The notes under the pieces were generated by a model, which was not told the DNA's origin, made no database searches, and was given only the letters and a program-made list of their open reading frames with translations. Made by a program: the position numbers and the translations under genes. Below, piece by piece: positions 21,139-36,200 of a DNA stretch of 64,000 nt (the stretch's first letter is position 1; the number at the start of each line of letters is the position of its first letter). The DNA lies in NCBI GenBank assembly GCA_014905825.1, contig JACGCN010000020.1, positions 744,001 to 808,000 on the forward strand. The letters are read 5' to 3'. The stretch comes from Lyophyllum atratum. Lineage: Eukaryota; Basidiomycota; Agaricomycetes; Agaricales; Lyophyllaceae.

Positions 21139-23452
21139 ATGGACGATGCTCCAGCGCTGGTCCTGGTGCCCCCAACTCCCTTGAAATTCGATTCACCTTC
21201 CCCGTCACCCACCGTGCGATCTTCAACATCATACCCCGCGCAGTCCAGGTATTCTGCCGTTCCCCAGCGCGCCTCTTCCGAAACTGCCATCTTCTCCATC
21301 TATTCCATGTACGGTGACGAGGCACCCCGGGCTAGTTGGTCAACTTCGCCCGTTGTCGCCAATGGTGACCGAAAATCATACGATGCCAGCATCCCCACAG
21401 TTAAAATAAAGCTTCCTGATAATCAACGCCAGTCGAGCCACAGGCTGAACGGCTACACTGATACAGAACTTGCCTATTATGATGATCATGATGTCTCACC
21501 ACCGACACGCGAAAGCCAGCCGCCAAAGGTCGTACCGCGTACCTCGTCAAGTTACGCTCCTTCGTCTCTACGCACTTCTGCCCTCGTTTCGGAAGGCCAG
21601 AGGGAAAGCATGAGCTTCCGGACGAGTCAAACTTCATCCCACATATCTCGGTCCAGAGAATCGACCCACAACCCCTCGAACCATTCGCGACACTCTTCAC
21701 GAAGTCCCCGAAATTCACCAGTACCTCATGCGCGGACGGAGTCCGGAGACCGCGACCTAATGCTTCTCCCACCTCTTCCGCCCTCCCTTCCACCATCCCG
21801 TTACGGAACTCCAGCACCGACACCACCCCGCCAGCCATCACCCACGCTCCAGCCCAATGCCACGCCGAAGTCATTACCTCTGAAGCACCCAGTGTTCACC
21901 GGTTCTCCATCAAGCAAGATATCTCTCGTGCCATCTGAAGGTGAGGACCTGGACGCCTTCCACGTGCGAAACACCTACGCCCAGCTGGAAGCTTCGGGAG
22001 TGAAAGGCGACGGATACGAAGAAGGCGTGGAGCGGACACGAGCCCGGATAGGTGCCAGCCGCTCTAGCCAACTCAACGCAGAAGCAGCCCTAGGCGACGG
22101 CTCCGAGAAGTCACAGGAGCTCGATCCCAAAGAGATCCAAACCCTGGCTAGTGTAGACCGGTGAGTTCATCATGCACCCGCTGCGGGCAGCTATGTATTC
22201 ATTCCCGCCAAGCTATGGTTTCTTCGCCGTGCCCTCACACGATCGGCTCGTCCTCCTTGGCTCCACTCCACTCCTCAAGCGCCTCGCTCCCGGTCCCGCT
22301 GGCCCCTCCAACGCCCCTCCGTCCGCCACCGCCCTCCGCGGCCTCCCGCCGGTGTTCACACCGCCCAAGGAAATGTCACGTATATCGAAATGGACGCGCA
22401 TGCTCACGCCGCTTGCACGCGACACTGGCGCGAACGTCGCGATATGGGGCATCAAATCATCGAAAGAGGCCAAGCTGCGGCGGCGCGTGTACAAGGGCAT
22501 CCCGGACCCGTGGCGCGGCGCGGCATGGGACTTCCTGACGGGACGGTATGCGCGGCATGGTGCGAGGGACATGGAGCTTCTGGGGGCGGAGTACCGGGAC
22601 GCCCTGGATAAGCCTTCAACGTATGATATACAGATCGACCTCGATGTACCGAGGACGATCAGCGGGCATATCATGTTTCGCACGCGGTATGGTGCCGGGT
22701 GAGTTTCTCTGGCCTCTGGTTTGTGGGATAGTAACTCAGGTCGCGTCGTAATTTGCAGGCAGCGGTCACTGTTTCACGTCCTGCACTGCTTCTCCCTCCG
22801 CTGTGGCAAATGCGGCTATGTCCAAGGCATGGGCCCCATCGCCGCCACCCTCCTCTGCTACTTCGACCCAGAACGCGTCTATGCATCCCTCGTGCGGCTC
22901 CACGACGCGTACTCGATGCACACCGTCTTCAGCCCGGGCTTCCCGGGGCTCCTCGAGGCGATCTACGTGCAGGAGCGCATCACGGAACAGATGATGCCAG
23001 CGGTGTTCGCGGCGTTCAAGAAACATATGATCTCGACGACGTCGTACGCGACCAAGTGGTACATTACGCTGTTCAGCAACTCGGTGCCGTTCCAGACGCA
23101 GCTGAGGCTTTGGGACGCGTTCCTTCTGGAGGGGTATGATGTGTTCATTGCGGTTGCGGTGGCCATCGTGTGGGTCTATCGTGGTACGTTTCGATCGCTG
23201 TTGCTTTTGGTTCCGTTCTTGGATCTGATACATGTTGGGGCATCTGCAGACCAGATAACATCCGCTTCTGCGAACTTTGAGACCGTCTTATCCCTTCTCT
23301 CGTCTTTCTTCGTCCCGGAGGACGAGGACACCCTCCTTTCCTGGATCGGGCGCATGCTCGGGGACAAGAAGCTACGGATGAGTATGCTACGGTGGAAAGA
23401 AGACTGGCGGGGCCTCGTGGCGTCTGGAAAGGACGGCGCTGCTCTGCTTTGA
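21139..23452 (+). CDS. TBC-domain Rab GTPase-activating protein
   Basis: A Rab-GAP that speeds GTP hydrolysis on Rab/Ypt proteins in membrane traffic. The first exon from ATG 21139 (MDDAPALVLVPPTPLKFDSP) encodes about 340 residues of Ser/Pro-rich, probably disordered sequence with many potential phosphosites. After an intron near 22162 the protein reads YGFFAVPSHDRLVLLGSTPLLKRL, then SRISKWTRMLTPLARDTG and the TBC domain: LRRRVYKGIPDPWRGAAWDFL, the Arg-finger motif IDLDVPRT (IxxDxxR), and after the next intron the Gln-finger motif GYVQGMGPIAA (YxQGM). DRx-type TBC motifs follow (QLRLWDAFLLEGYDVFIAVAVAI). Both catalytic fingers are intact, so it should be active. The C-terminus ends SGKDGAALL. 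An upstream in-frame ATG at 21058 is possible. The target Rab cannot be told. Confidence 0.9.
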
Positions 23453-24013
23453 CCCACTTAATATTATTCATAACATTACGGTTCCCTCTGTCCTTTGCAT
23501 TGGTGTCTCTCATCCCGCATTACCCCGTCCGCTCGCTCTTTGGTTTTCGCGTAGTTCTCGTTATCTATCTATATATCACATGGGCACTTGGCGTCGCGCA
23601 ACCCTCCTTGGCTTCTCTTTCTTGAGCCTACCCACCCACCTGGTCATCATATCGATCGCTTGTCACTGGATTTTCTTTCTTGTCGGTATACTTTGAATTT
23701 CCCCATATACTCATCGTCTGCTTTGTTTCTCGTCGATCATCGATTCCTCGCGTGTATCATACATATATTTGGCAATGGAAACCCCGGAGTAATACACGCA
23801 CCGCCGCAGAGGTTGTGCATGTCAAGTTCGTTATGGTTTCATTGGTTTCCATGCATACAGCCGCATTCCATGGTTGCTTGCGTGGAGATGAGTGCTGGGA
23901 AGCAATATGAGCGTGTTTGATTGTAGGTACTCGTACAATTTGTGGATTTTATGTGCTGTACACGGGCGAGAATGTCTAATAATGGAAGCAGTATTTGTAT
24001 AGTGTCTAAATGT
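23453..24013. other. Convergent intergenic region
   Basis: About 560 bp of AT-richer sequence between the stops of the TBC gene and enolase. It probably holds both 3' UTRs. No gene seen. Confidence 0.5.
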
Positions 24014-25727
<1,714 letters not shown>

Positions 25728-26109
25728 GATTAGTTGGTGGTAGAAGAATGGGTCGATGATAATCGATCGACCGTGACTTTTACGGTGATCTTGATCTTTC
25801 CCACGCAGGTCTCGAAGTCCCCAATCTTTCGCCATCGGACTTCCTGGTGCGGCCTGGACTCTGTCGTCCGATTCTGCAACCAAATTTACCCTTATCTATA
25901 TACTTTGATTCAGTGAAACGGGATCAACGCTCCCGGGAAATTCTGATAGAAATCCGCGTGAATTAACCGAGTTTTATTTGCTTAGCATCTCCGTAAGTCT
26001 AGAAAAACTCTGAGGTGAGATGATTTTGTGCAATGTGCATTGCAAAAAAGGCTGCAAACGTACAAGCTATCGCTAAATCCTCGACATAACATCGGGAACG
26101 AATACCTAA
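25728..26109. other. Enolase promoter region
   Basis: About 380 bp upstream of the enolase ATG and downstream of the NOG2 stop on the same strand. CT-rich pieces on the coding strand near the enolase start fit a highly expressed fungal promoter, but no specific site can be assigned. Confidence 0.45.
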
Positions 26110-28487
26110 TCACGTCCCCTTCACTCGCCTGCGACCCTCAGCCTTCTTTCCGACAGGCAGCGACTTTAGCAACGCCGCCTGTTTGCGGTTTTTGTTCTTG
26201 ACGTTAGCGTTCGAATAGAAATTCTCCGCTTTGCGCTAGATAACAACCATGTAAGAAATGGTTGTCTTCAAGAGAAATATGGAATAAAACATACCTTGTT
26301 GGTCTTCATACGTGGGGCCTTTTTGGATTGTGCCTCCTCGTCGTCTGCAGAGTTTTCGTCTAGATGTGAAGGTCAGTATGAGACGTCATCAACCAAGGAT
26401 AGAGGAAACATACCTTCGGGTGCAATATCGTTACCATCTTCATCGACATTGGGGACCGCATCCTCCTTGATCCCGTCGAACACGTCATTCCAAGATAGCT
26501 CTTCTTCTTCTTCCTCCCCTTCGTTCTCAGCACTGCCCTCACCTTCCTCCTCATCATCCACTTCCTCCTCCTCACCAGCCATGTCCTCATCTTCAAGCGG
26601 CCGGACATCTTCGGGCAAGAAAGTGTTCTTCTGCATGATCGAACCCAGGTTCTGCTTCACCCCAGGTACCTCCATCTGCTCAGCATTGCCCTTGCCCTTG
26701 CTCTTGGCATTCACCTTCTCCTGCTCCCTCTTTTGCTTTTTCGCCTCCACCCTGTTCAGCTCCTCCGATCTCCCGGGCGGGGGCACAAAGAAGGGTATCC
26801 GGCCGCGCACCCAGTCGCTCAGTATGATTTTCGCCACACCCTCCAGATCCGGTTCGCCGCCTTTCAGCAGCCGGCCCTTCATCCGCGCGAGCTTATCGAG
26901 GAATACTTCCGGAGACCAGTTCTGCGTGATATCGTCCGGGTTCGGCAGCGCGACTGCGTATGTGCGCGCTAGGTATAATGGCTTCACGCGTTCCATAAGT
27001 GCCTGGATGTGTTCGGAGGGAGTCGGGAGAGCCTCAACGCGCACGACACCCTTCAAGACGGTTGATGTATGAGAATCATGTGCGGATGCAGGCACGATTC
27101 CTGGACAGTCGATGAGGTATATCCTCCGCGTGAGTGTGATATATTGCCAGACCTGCCGGGATATTCAATATGATAAACGGGATACTGTATAGGCGGACGA
27201 AGACTAACCTTGGTTTCCCCAGGTACCGGAGCTACAGTGCAAACCTTGTTGCTTTTGAGGGTATTGATAACGCTGCTTTTACCAACGTTCGGGTAACCAA
27301 TGAATCCGACAGATATCTGCCTCTTATCGGAATGTAGCTGCGCGAATTGACGAAGCAGTTGGATGAGTGATCCCTTGCCGAATGAATGGTTGGGGGATGC
27401 GTGGAATGCGATGGTGGGGAATCGAGGGGTAAGATGTTGGATATAACGAGCCTATAACGATGTTTAGGCCCTGTTTGAGAGAAAATGTGAAAGGGGCACT
27501 CACTGTGACCCAGTTTGGCACAAGATCGCACTTGTTGATGACAAGGACGACCTGCTTGTGGGACTTCTCCTTCTTGATGTAGTCAATGACAGAGTCACAC
27601 ATCGTCCCCAGCGGGTCACGGGCATCCAGAATGTGAAGAATGACATCGGAAGAGTCGATGACCTTGTAAAGTTCACCATAGATTCGGCGAGAGGTTCCCT
27701 TTGCATAGATGGGCTCGTTGTAATCGGCATGAGTTGGGGCTTCCACGATGGAAGAGGCTAAGGGCTCTGAAATGATTCATAAACATCAGCTGCTCAAACG
27801 AAACGACTAAACTGAGATCTCTAACCAATTGCCTGGGAGATTGTGTCTGCCTCGTCTGCACCAGCAGCACCGAGTTTACCAAGCTCCTCAAAAGTACCAG
27901 CATCGATCCTGGGTCTTTTCCGCTGCGCCTTAGGCCCGAATGTCTCTGAAAAAGGCTCCGTCTCTACGATATGTGGCCGCTGGAGCAAAGTTCAGAACAA
28001 GTCCCACAAAGATGCAATCAAACACCTACTTTAAGGGTATGTGGATTCTGTGCATCGTCCAGGAGCGCCATCGGCAGTTTATTGCGGCGAAGGAGTACAG
28101 AATATGGATCATTCTTCCTTTCTGAAAGGCTTGTACGGAAATGGTCCAATGCAGTTTGCGAGATTACTCTCGTGTTGCCTTCAGACGATAAGACGAATTC
28201 AGCGGTGCACCAAGAGATATATCTCTACGAGACTCACCGAACCACCTGCGGTCAGGCTGCACCCGCCCGGGCTTGGTCTCATCCTCGCCCTTCTGGAACG
28301 CAGCTGCCTGGATAATTTTCCCATCCTTGTCCCGAACAGCCTTCCCCGAATTCAGGAGCTTTAGTCGTGCAACCTGCTTGCCGGTGCGGTAAAAGTTCTC
28401 TCCTTTCACTCGGGCAAGGGAGATCTTGGGTCCTGACGAGGAGGACTTGGCTTTTCCTGGGGACGTCGTTTTCTTTGCCGGCGCCAT
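26110..28487 (-). CDS. NOG2: Nucleolar GTP-binding protein 2 (Nog2/Nug2), 60S biogenesis
   Basis: A circularly permuted GTPase that acts on pre-60S ribosomal particles before export. It starts [20 protein letters not shown] at 28487, then [24 protein letters not shown], the NGP1NT-type N-terminus. Later exons give [26 protein letters not shown] and [11 protein letters not shown]. The GTPase motifs come in permuted order: G4 [16 protein letters not shown]1 [19 protein letters not shown]3 YLIDCPGIV. The C-terminal part has [34 protein letters not shown], a basic/acidic low-complexity region and a final basic tail ending GRRRVKGT. About seven introns are needed. Family assignment is firm. Confidence 0.95.
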
Positions 28488-29181
28488 GATGGAGAGGTCG
28501 TGTACTGTCGTGCAGGAAGCAGAAGTGGATGGCAAAAATAATCTTGATCAAACTGTTCCCACGGTCAATGTCTGAAGTTTTAATGGAAACGCCTTTCGAC
28601 AAGTGTTACTTAGGAAAATCGTATGCATATGTACGACTTCAACGATTCAAATAAAGTCTACAGCAATCGATAACACGGCTACAGGGTGTGAGACACATCA
28701 GCGCGTAGGACGGATACCCGCAAGAAGGCGAGAAAAAAAAATTCAAGGCACCAAGGTAACAACACCTTGAGTAGACATCTTATGGATCGATAGAGAGCGA
28801 CAAGTTGAGGGAAGAAGGCAGTGTATTCAAAGGCCGCTATGCTAAATACAAGGGGGAAGAAACAACAAATGGTGGTGATGGAATGTGCCAGCAAAAAAAT
28901 CGACATGCCGCGTCCTGGAAAATAGTTGACGACGACACTTCCTACACTGGAGGCCCTCTCTTGGAAGAACAGGACTCGTAAAAACAAGTCACTGGCACTG
29001 ACTACAGCGGTCGAAGGCTAACACCGGTCAGCGTGGCATTTCCCCCGTGAAGAGAGAAGGAGGGCAAGAGGAAGGGTTTATATACTCATCGAAGTCGAAT
29101 TCCCACGATCAGGTGAGTTGGGACTCGGAAACTTTCCGAGTTTCTTGAGGCTGAGCTGGTGTTGCTCACAGAGGGCAAGGC
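28488..29181. other. Divergent intergenic region NOG2 / mitochondrial uS15
   Basis: About 690 bp containing both promoters. No gene, RNA or clear repeat was recognised. A short open frame at 28679-28987 (minus) has no family features. Confidence 0.5.
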
Positions 29182-30193
29182 ATGTTCAGAGCGTGTTGGG
29201 CGCAAAGTAAGTCACATAAACCACTCCCATAAATTCTTCTAACACGCTTTGAATTTATAGGCCCGCGAACTATCGCATCCTCGAGTTCACTATCCTCATC
29301 TTCCTTGCACACATCCGCCCTTCTCCACGCCCAAGCTTCACGCCAGAATGTCGCTCGTGGTGTCAAGAAAACCAATAACGTGAGGAAGGAGGAGCGCTGG
29401 AAAAAGGCCCAAGCACTCCGCCCGAGTGTCGTCCTCGGCACACGCCCCGGTGACGAAGCCAAATGGGAAAACTGCCGCCTCGCCAAAGTCCTCGTTGACA
29501 TGGAGGAATTGGTCTCGAGCACCGAGCTCGTCCCCACATCCCAGGCAGTGGGGACCGTGTTCATCCCGAAGCAAGTCAGTTTCGGAGTCGGCGAGGCGGA
29601 AAAGAAGCTGTTGTTCGGGGACCTGCCCATGCTCTCGTCGATACGAGGGAAAGACGAGACTACCGAGCGGACACCACAGCAGCAGCAGCACCCTGTCGCT
29701 GATACGCTCGACTACGCTGCCCGGCCGAGGGTGGAAGTTCTGTCGGGCCAAGTGAACGATCGGGTGGCCAATAACCAGAACGAACTTCAGAAGGCGAATG
29801 CGTTTGCGAAATTGATTGACCTTCGAAACTCGAACGCGGCTGGTATCGCGTACGAGAACCGCAGACGCATCATTGCCGCCTTCTCGACGCCCCAAAATCC
29901 GTTCGATACTGGACGTTCTGAGGTTCAAGGTTCGTTCTATATCCGTCCTGACATTCTGCAAACGCTGATGTAGGTCTGTAGCTGCCCTTCTCACTTACAA
30001 GATTCGGAATCTTTGGACACATTTGACGACATTCAGACGGGACCTGGGAAATCGTCGTGGCCTTCGAATGCTCGTCCACCAACGAGCGAAGATTCTGAAA
30101 TACTTGAAGCGGGTGGACCAAAACCGATACGAGGCTATTCTTGAACAGCTTGCGCTCGAGCCGGAGAGCGTAGAGGGAGAGTTGGTAGTATAA
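29182..30193 (+). CDS. Mitochondrial ribosomal protein uS15 (Mrps28 type)
   Basis: Three exons. Exon 1 (29182 on, MFRACWAQ) joins a leader rich in Ser, Arg and Leu (SPRTIASSSSLSSSSLHTS), a good mitochondrial presequence with no early acidic residues. The long middle part (KKTNNVRKEERWKKAQALRPSV; FGDLPMLSSIRGK) is a family-specific extension. The C-terminal uS15 domain reads AALLTYKIRNLWTHLTTF, RDLGNRRGLRMLVHQRAKIL, KYLKRVDQNRYEAILEQLAL, including the hallmark RRGL..LV.QR..L..YL.R motif. The stop is at 30191-30193. uS15 binds small-subunit rRNA early in assembly. The second intron (about 29935-29989) uses the acceptor in front of CTGCCC; the earlier tag would give a stop. Confident. Confidence 0.92.
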
Positions 30194-30374
30194 TATAGCA
30201 TACCAATTAATAGCTTGTTTAATAACTGCAGTATTTTAAAACGTTCTTAAGGACGGATGGGCTATGTACGTGTGTTATAAGTTGGAAATCCTTCCTCTAC
30301 CAGAAATCCGCCTGTATAGTAAGGATTCCATGTTATCAAAACGCCATGCTAACGTCCGTTTGTTGGAGGCTTAT

Positions 30375-33108
30375 CAAAAGGCTAGAACAGCCTTACATTC
30401 GGAAGGGTCCAGGGTGAGCAAAACTCGGCTTCGAGGTGGGACGGGGTGAAGGGCAGCATAATCCCTATAATAATCTCTGTCCAGTTCTGGGTCCTCAATT
30501 GAATGCCTAGGAGAATAAGCTCAGTCATCGAGACAGAAAATAAGCGAGACAACATACTTCTCGTTGACGTGGGTTTTGATAACGTCGATGCCAACAGGCT
30601 CCATTTCGGATGGCGTATCTCTGCAGTGGACACACAGCCATGACGAATCAGACGAGTCGGGCTCCTTCCCACCACTGGGCACAATGCCCTCCGCAATATG
30701 ATCGCTCAGAGTAGTATTGTGGCGGGATGACTCGGTGTTCGTTTCATACTCTTCCTGAGCTTGTCGGAATTCTTCTGCGTCCAGCTTCTTCCACTGTGGT
30801 TCTACGTGGCGATGCGTGATCGATTGGTGTTCCACCTAAAGCCTGTGATAAGCCGTTGCGACCCTATAAAAACATCAAAAAAGCTCACAGCATCCCGCCA
30901 CTTGTAGGCATGAGTCTCATATGGGTTTTTCTTCTTCGATACTTTGAAGGCACATTTGAGGCATGCGAACCAGACATCGACACCATCCATATCGGCTGGA
31001 GTTGCTACTTTGGGATCCAGGTTGGCTAAAGTCACGAGGGTTTCGACGCCTCGTCCCAACTTTTGATTGATCCGAAGAGGGCGAGCCATCCATTTCCTGC
31101 GCGTCTTTGCAGTATTTTCGAGCTTCCTAGCGGGCTCCGGGGGTGGGCCCCAGGACCAGAGGGATGGCTTGCTACGCGTCAGGCAGCGATGGCCCATGAC
31201 GGTCGGATAGAACAGAGGGCGGACTGCCCCAGAAGTATAGCCAAAAAAGCTATCCTCGGACCCATACCCATAATCCGATTCGGCGGAGCTGTCATCGTAT
31301 AATCCGTGGCTGCGGGTGCACGTAGTGCATTGAAATACTGTCGTAGCCAACTTTAATCTGTCGGAGGGCGTAGCTTCGTCTAGTGGAGGCTGTTGCGGCT
31401 GTGGCGTCAAGTCTTCGTCGTCGGAGTAATCGTGATATTCACTCCAGAACATACAAGCGCTGGCAAAGCGCCTTTTGGCTCGGCGAATGCGATCATTTGC
31501 ATCCTCTGCTTTTATCACTCGGATTAGTTCATCATCCAAGGATCGCCTCCATTCTACAATGAGGTCGGGGATGAGGGGCAGAACAACCGCGAAGCTGTCT
31601 TTGTCCACGGTAACGTTGGCCGGCTGTTCGAGAATTGCTTTGACAGGGGCGAAGTCGCAAATATCAAGACCTTCGGGCATAACTTCAGTGAGGGGCAGCT
31701 GGCTATTCTTGTATCCTCGGAAAGCCTCAACGGCGCTGGGCTTTCGCTCCAGCACCAGTTCAGCATGTTCCCGAGCAAGTCGCTTGACCCGCATCCTGTC
31801 CATGAATTCAATGATTGGTCCTCGAATATTCGCCCAAACTATGGAATATGGGTGAGTGAGAGGCAGCAGGACCATAACAGCTGCAAGCCTACCGCGGTCG
31901 GTGAGTTTCTGGGGTTTTCTGACCAGCTCATGCTCCTCGAGCGCATCAGGAAAGCGAATTCCAGCAACATCTTCTGCATATCCCAGGGCAGCAAGTTTCT
32001 CGATAATACTGAACGCGAATGAGATATTGAACATGATGAGCGTCAGATGACTCACGCGAGGCGCCGATCATTCTTCAACTGCTGTAGCTCGGAACTCCTG
32101 TCGAAAGTCTGTCCCTGAGCCCATTTACTGCACAGGGATGCATGCTATGCCATACATAAGCACATATTGAAACCTTTGAAAATGTAGAAAATACCTTCTG
32201 GATCTCAGACATGATCTTACGCCTTTCCAGGATGAAGTCACGACGAGCATCTTTGCCTTCGATGGCATCGTATTGTTGCTTTGTCTTTTCGAGCTCACTG
32301 ATAAGTATTCCACGTCGACCGCGTTCTAATTTATGACTAGGTCAGTGGATTTCGTGATCCTTGAGGGTAAACACATACTTCCTAGCCGTGAAGGCAATAG
32401 GGTCTCGCACGGAAAATTGGGCGTGGGTTCGACAGGCATAATTCCTTCGAGTAGGTAGACTTCTTCGATTCTAATCAAGACATGTAGTGAGTGGGTGGGC
32501 CAGATATTTGGATAAAGCCACTACTCACTGGTCTTTGGCGCATTTAGTGCATATACGGACCCGCAGCGCCCATTCAACCGGTCTTACGCCAGTCGTGAAG
32601 CAGAACTATCGATTACACAGTTAACTCGCCGTTAATCCAATCGGGAAAAAAAATAACCTACATGGCAATGGGGATCAAACGCAAGGTTGACCCATGCGGG
32701 CTCGCTCATCTCAGATGGACAAGCAGGCAAATCCGGAATTCGTTCCAATGCCGATTTCCATACGGACTTCGATGATTTATGCATCAAGAGGCGCCTGAAC
32801 TCCTTCGACATACGTGCAAGTTTGAGGAGGTCATATGGCTTGAGGTGGCTGAATATCTGGATAACAATCGGTCAGTGAGCTGATCCGACGCGTAGAAAAT
32901 TACTGACCTCGAAGAGCACATCGATAGGCAAGTCGATAAGGCCTGCCAGCTTTCCGGTTGCTCTACGCTTTTTAGGAGCTTTCCTAATGATTTCTTTCGA
33001 ATCTTCATAGTCCTTCTCAGGGTCGCCAGCCACAGTGCTGTCAGATTTACGCTTCTTTCGAGTACGAGTTGGCCTTGACGCGCCCATCTTGCTGGACTCC
33101 GCCTGCAT
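30375..33108 (-). CDS. F-box protein with Cys-rich C-terminal region
   Basis: An Agaricomycete-type F-box protein. The basic N-terminus (TRTRKKRKSD; KAPKKRRATGK) looks like a nuclear localisation signal. The F-box LAGLIDLPIDVLFE, spliced to IFSHLKPYDLLKLARMSKEF, would bind Skp1 in an SCF ubiquitin ligase. Next comes a Cys/His-bearing segment (PHCHFCFTTGVRPVEWALRV; CTKCAKDQ) common in these fungal F-box proteins. Long helical exons follow (ERGRRGILISELEKTKQQYD, TLIMFNISFAFSI...). The C-terminal part carries FQCTTCTRSHGLY, WFACLKCAFKVSKKK and WLCVHCRDTPS, spaced CxxC pairs that may bind zinc. The stop is at 30375-30377 (KAVLAF). Start 33108 or 33087 (MGASRPTR). It is divergent from importin-9 by 169 bp. 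The substrate is unknown. Confidence 0.82.
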
Positions 33109-33277
33109 GACGAGGAGGGAATACTCGGAACAGTAGGACGAGAGTATAAGGTGGAGTGAAAGCTAAACAGAAAGAGACGGGGGTTGTGCTTAGTAAGTCG
33201 GTAGCACGCGCTCCACGTGCCTCTGCACGTTGTCGCGATTCGGAACCACTGAGATTTGGAAAACGGTCTGAACCATC
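33109..33277. promoter_or_regulatory. Bidirectional promoter F-box gene / importin-9
   Basis: 169 bp between two divergent start codons. Both core promoters must be compact or overlap. Inferred from gene arrangement. Confidence 0.5.
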
Positions 33278-36200
33278 ATGGCCTCCCAAATCGCAGAATG
33301 TCTTGCTGCCACTCTCAGCCCCGACCAAAACACAAGGATCACCGCAGAACTCAAGTTGGCCGAGTTCTTTACCTCGCCAGGCTCGTTCCCTTGCACAGTA
33401 TACAGCCAGCAACCATCTCATACATTTTCTGTCGCGTCCAACAGAGACCGGTTTAGCGCTCTCACAACTGATCCTTGCCCAGGATGCTGAGATGTCTATG
33501 CGTCAGATGAGTTTTTCGCGTTCCTCGGACATCCGGCGCGTCTTGATCTCTGTACAATCGCGGACTAGCACTCAGCAAGCATTGTCCTACGAAAGTACGT
33601 GAAGGAAAGGTGGTCGCCATATTTCAACACTTTCAAAGGGGCTGCTCCACCTGTGCAGGTAAAGACGTCACGCATATGCAATAACATTGCTTCTGACCTC
33701 GTACGTGGTGCAGATTAAGATGCAAATACGCCAGGCTGTGTTTCACGGGCTCTCCGACAGGGATCGTAAAATCCGCACCTTATGCGTGAGACCACTCTAT
33801 TGCTTTTCATGAACCGCCTTAATCCTAATTAACTTGGGATGGTGACAGGCGCACACTTTGTCCTCTATAGCCCACTGTGATTGGCCTGATGAATATCCTG
33901 AACTTTTGGCGTCCCTCATCAACCTTCTGTCTTCGAATTCGCCCGAATCCGTGCATGGAGCGATGCAGGTCTTGACCGAGTTCATCAAATCCGATTTGAC
34001 GGAAGACCAGATCCTCCCCGTCCTCCGTCAACTCTTGCCAGTCCTTCTAACCATCCTAGGATCAGCAGAGGTACATGCCAGCCTTTCTCGGGTTTTATCC
34101 TCAATATCTCATCCAACTTACCAGTCTCATTCCGCGCCTACTCGCGCACGCACCGTTTCCGTATTTCGCCAATGCGTCACTGCGTTGTTCATGGTCAAAG
34201 ACCAGCATCCACAAGCAACGAAGGAGGCCGTTGCATCTGTTCTTCCAGTGTGGTTGGAAGCATTCAAAGTCCTCCTAAAACTAGATCCCAAGCAGGATGT
34301 GACTAACACCGATAATTGGGATGGTCTAGCAGTGCGGATCCAGATCTTCAAGGTGCGAGATAACAGTATGTTGGACGAACTCAGCTCATCATGCATCAAC
34401 AGACACTCGACACAATCCATACCTCATTCCCTCGTGCCCTGACGCCGTACCTGCAAGAGTTCCTATCTGATTCACTCGTCCATCTACAAGCTCTTTACCC
34501 CACATTCTCCCAGTACTATCTATCATCATCAGAGCCTGCACCTCGTTCCTCGGAAGACGAAGCCATCGAACTACCGCAACTCATATGCCCCATCTTGGAC
34601 TTTGCCGCTGCGGCTACACGAGGGGGCAAGGCGAAAGAATGGTTCACCAATGCAAACCTCAACGCCTTGATTGCCGCCATTTTCAACGTCGTCCAGATGA
34701 CGGACGAAGATGTAAGTACCATTGCTGTCGCGTCATCCCCTACTTACCCCATTACAGGAAGAAACTTGGGCAGTCAACGCCAACGCATTCGTTGCTCAAG
34801 AGGAGGATGAGACACAATCATACAGCGTCAGAGTTGCTGGATTTGACTTCTTGGGGGTAATTTTTTCACTCTTCAATCTCGTGGAAAACAGCTGATCGTT
34901 TATATAGTCTTTGGTTGATCGAAGCCCTGCTCAAACAGCAAAAACCTTCCAGTCGACGGTTCAACAGATTGTCCAGTCATCCCAACAGTTGCGTGATGCC
35001 GGAAAGCAAGACTGGTAAGGACTCAAGCTCCGAAGCATATGATGATCCTAAATACCTTTTAGGTGGAGACCACTGGAAGCTGCACTCGCTGCAGTTGGTT
35101 CCCAGGCTGAGGCTATCCTTGACTGCATCGAGGACGAGGAAGATTCGGGACGAGGAAAGCCCATTGACGTCGAGTATCTGCTTTCGAGCGTCATTCCGTC
35201 CATCCTTACTCTTTCAGGTGCGGTAAACGATCTGCATAGCATCACAAACTCTCTAACGGACTTGAGCAGCACACCCGTTCCTCCAAGGCCGAGGTTTCGT
35301 CTTCGCCAGCCAATACTCAACGTTATTGCCCCCGGATTTGGGTGGTCAATACCTCGATGCTGCGATACAAGTTATTGAAGCCACCGAAGCCGGAATCCCC
35401 GTCAAAATATCTGCCGTCAAGGCGATCCACAAGTTAGGGCCAGTCTACATGCAAGCTATATGGTGGGCTGACTGAAAGCGTTTGTAGCTTCTGCCAAGGT
35501 GGTGAAGATTCAGCCTTGGTCAATTTCGTTCCTCGTATTGCCAAGGACCTTGGACCCTTCTTGTTCGTGACTTCGGATGATACCTTGTCTCTCGTCCTCG
35601 AGACGCTCTCCGTTGTCCTCGAGGTCGAGAAAGGGAAATGGATCACAGTCGAGTTGGCCGATTCCTTGGTCCTGGCCGTACTCGAAGTCTGGAATAAGAA
35701 CAACAAAGGTAATCGTTTTCATCCCAAGCCTAACCCCTACTCTGACATCGTCGAAATTCAGATCCAATCTTCCTTTCGATTCTGTCGGATATTTTGGCTC
35801 TCCTTACAGGCTCACCGGCAAATGGAGTTTATGAAACCGTCGTAAAACAAGCATTGCCTCGTCTGAGTAACGCGATAGCAGCTGCGACACCAGAGGAATC
35901 GTGGATCGCTGGGTCTGCCATCGAGCTCATCACAAGTCTCGTCCAGGGCTCCCCTGAATCTGGTATTGGGGAAGGATTCTTCGCTCTCCTCGCCCCGAAT
36001 CTCTTCAAGTGTCTAGGAGAAGCGGAGGACAGGGACGTCCTTCAGGTAAATGCGCCTTTACTGCTTCCAGATTGAGATGTACTCATAGACCTGTAGAACG
36101 GGATTTCCTGCCTGACTGTCATCATCCGGAAAGACTGTAACCAGTTATTATCTTGGAGCGACGCCAACGGACGCAGCGGTATTGATTACGTTTTGACCCT

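Noticed and set aside
29305..29994. 218-codon minus-strand frame opposite mitochondrial uS15
   Set aside because: It is the shadow of the uS15 coding exon. The uS15 signature lies on the plus strand.
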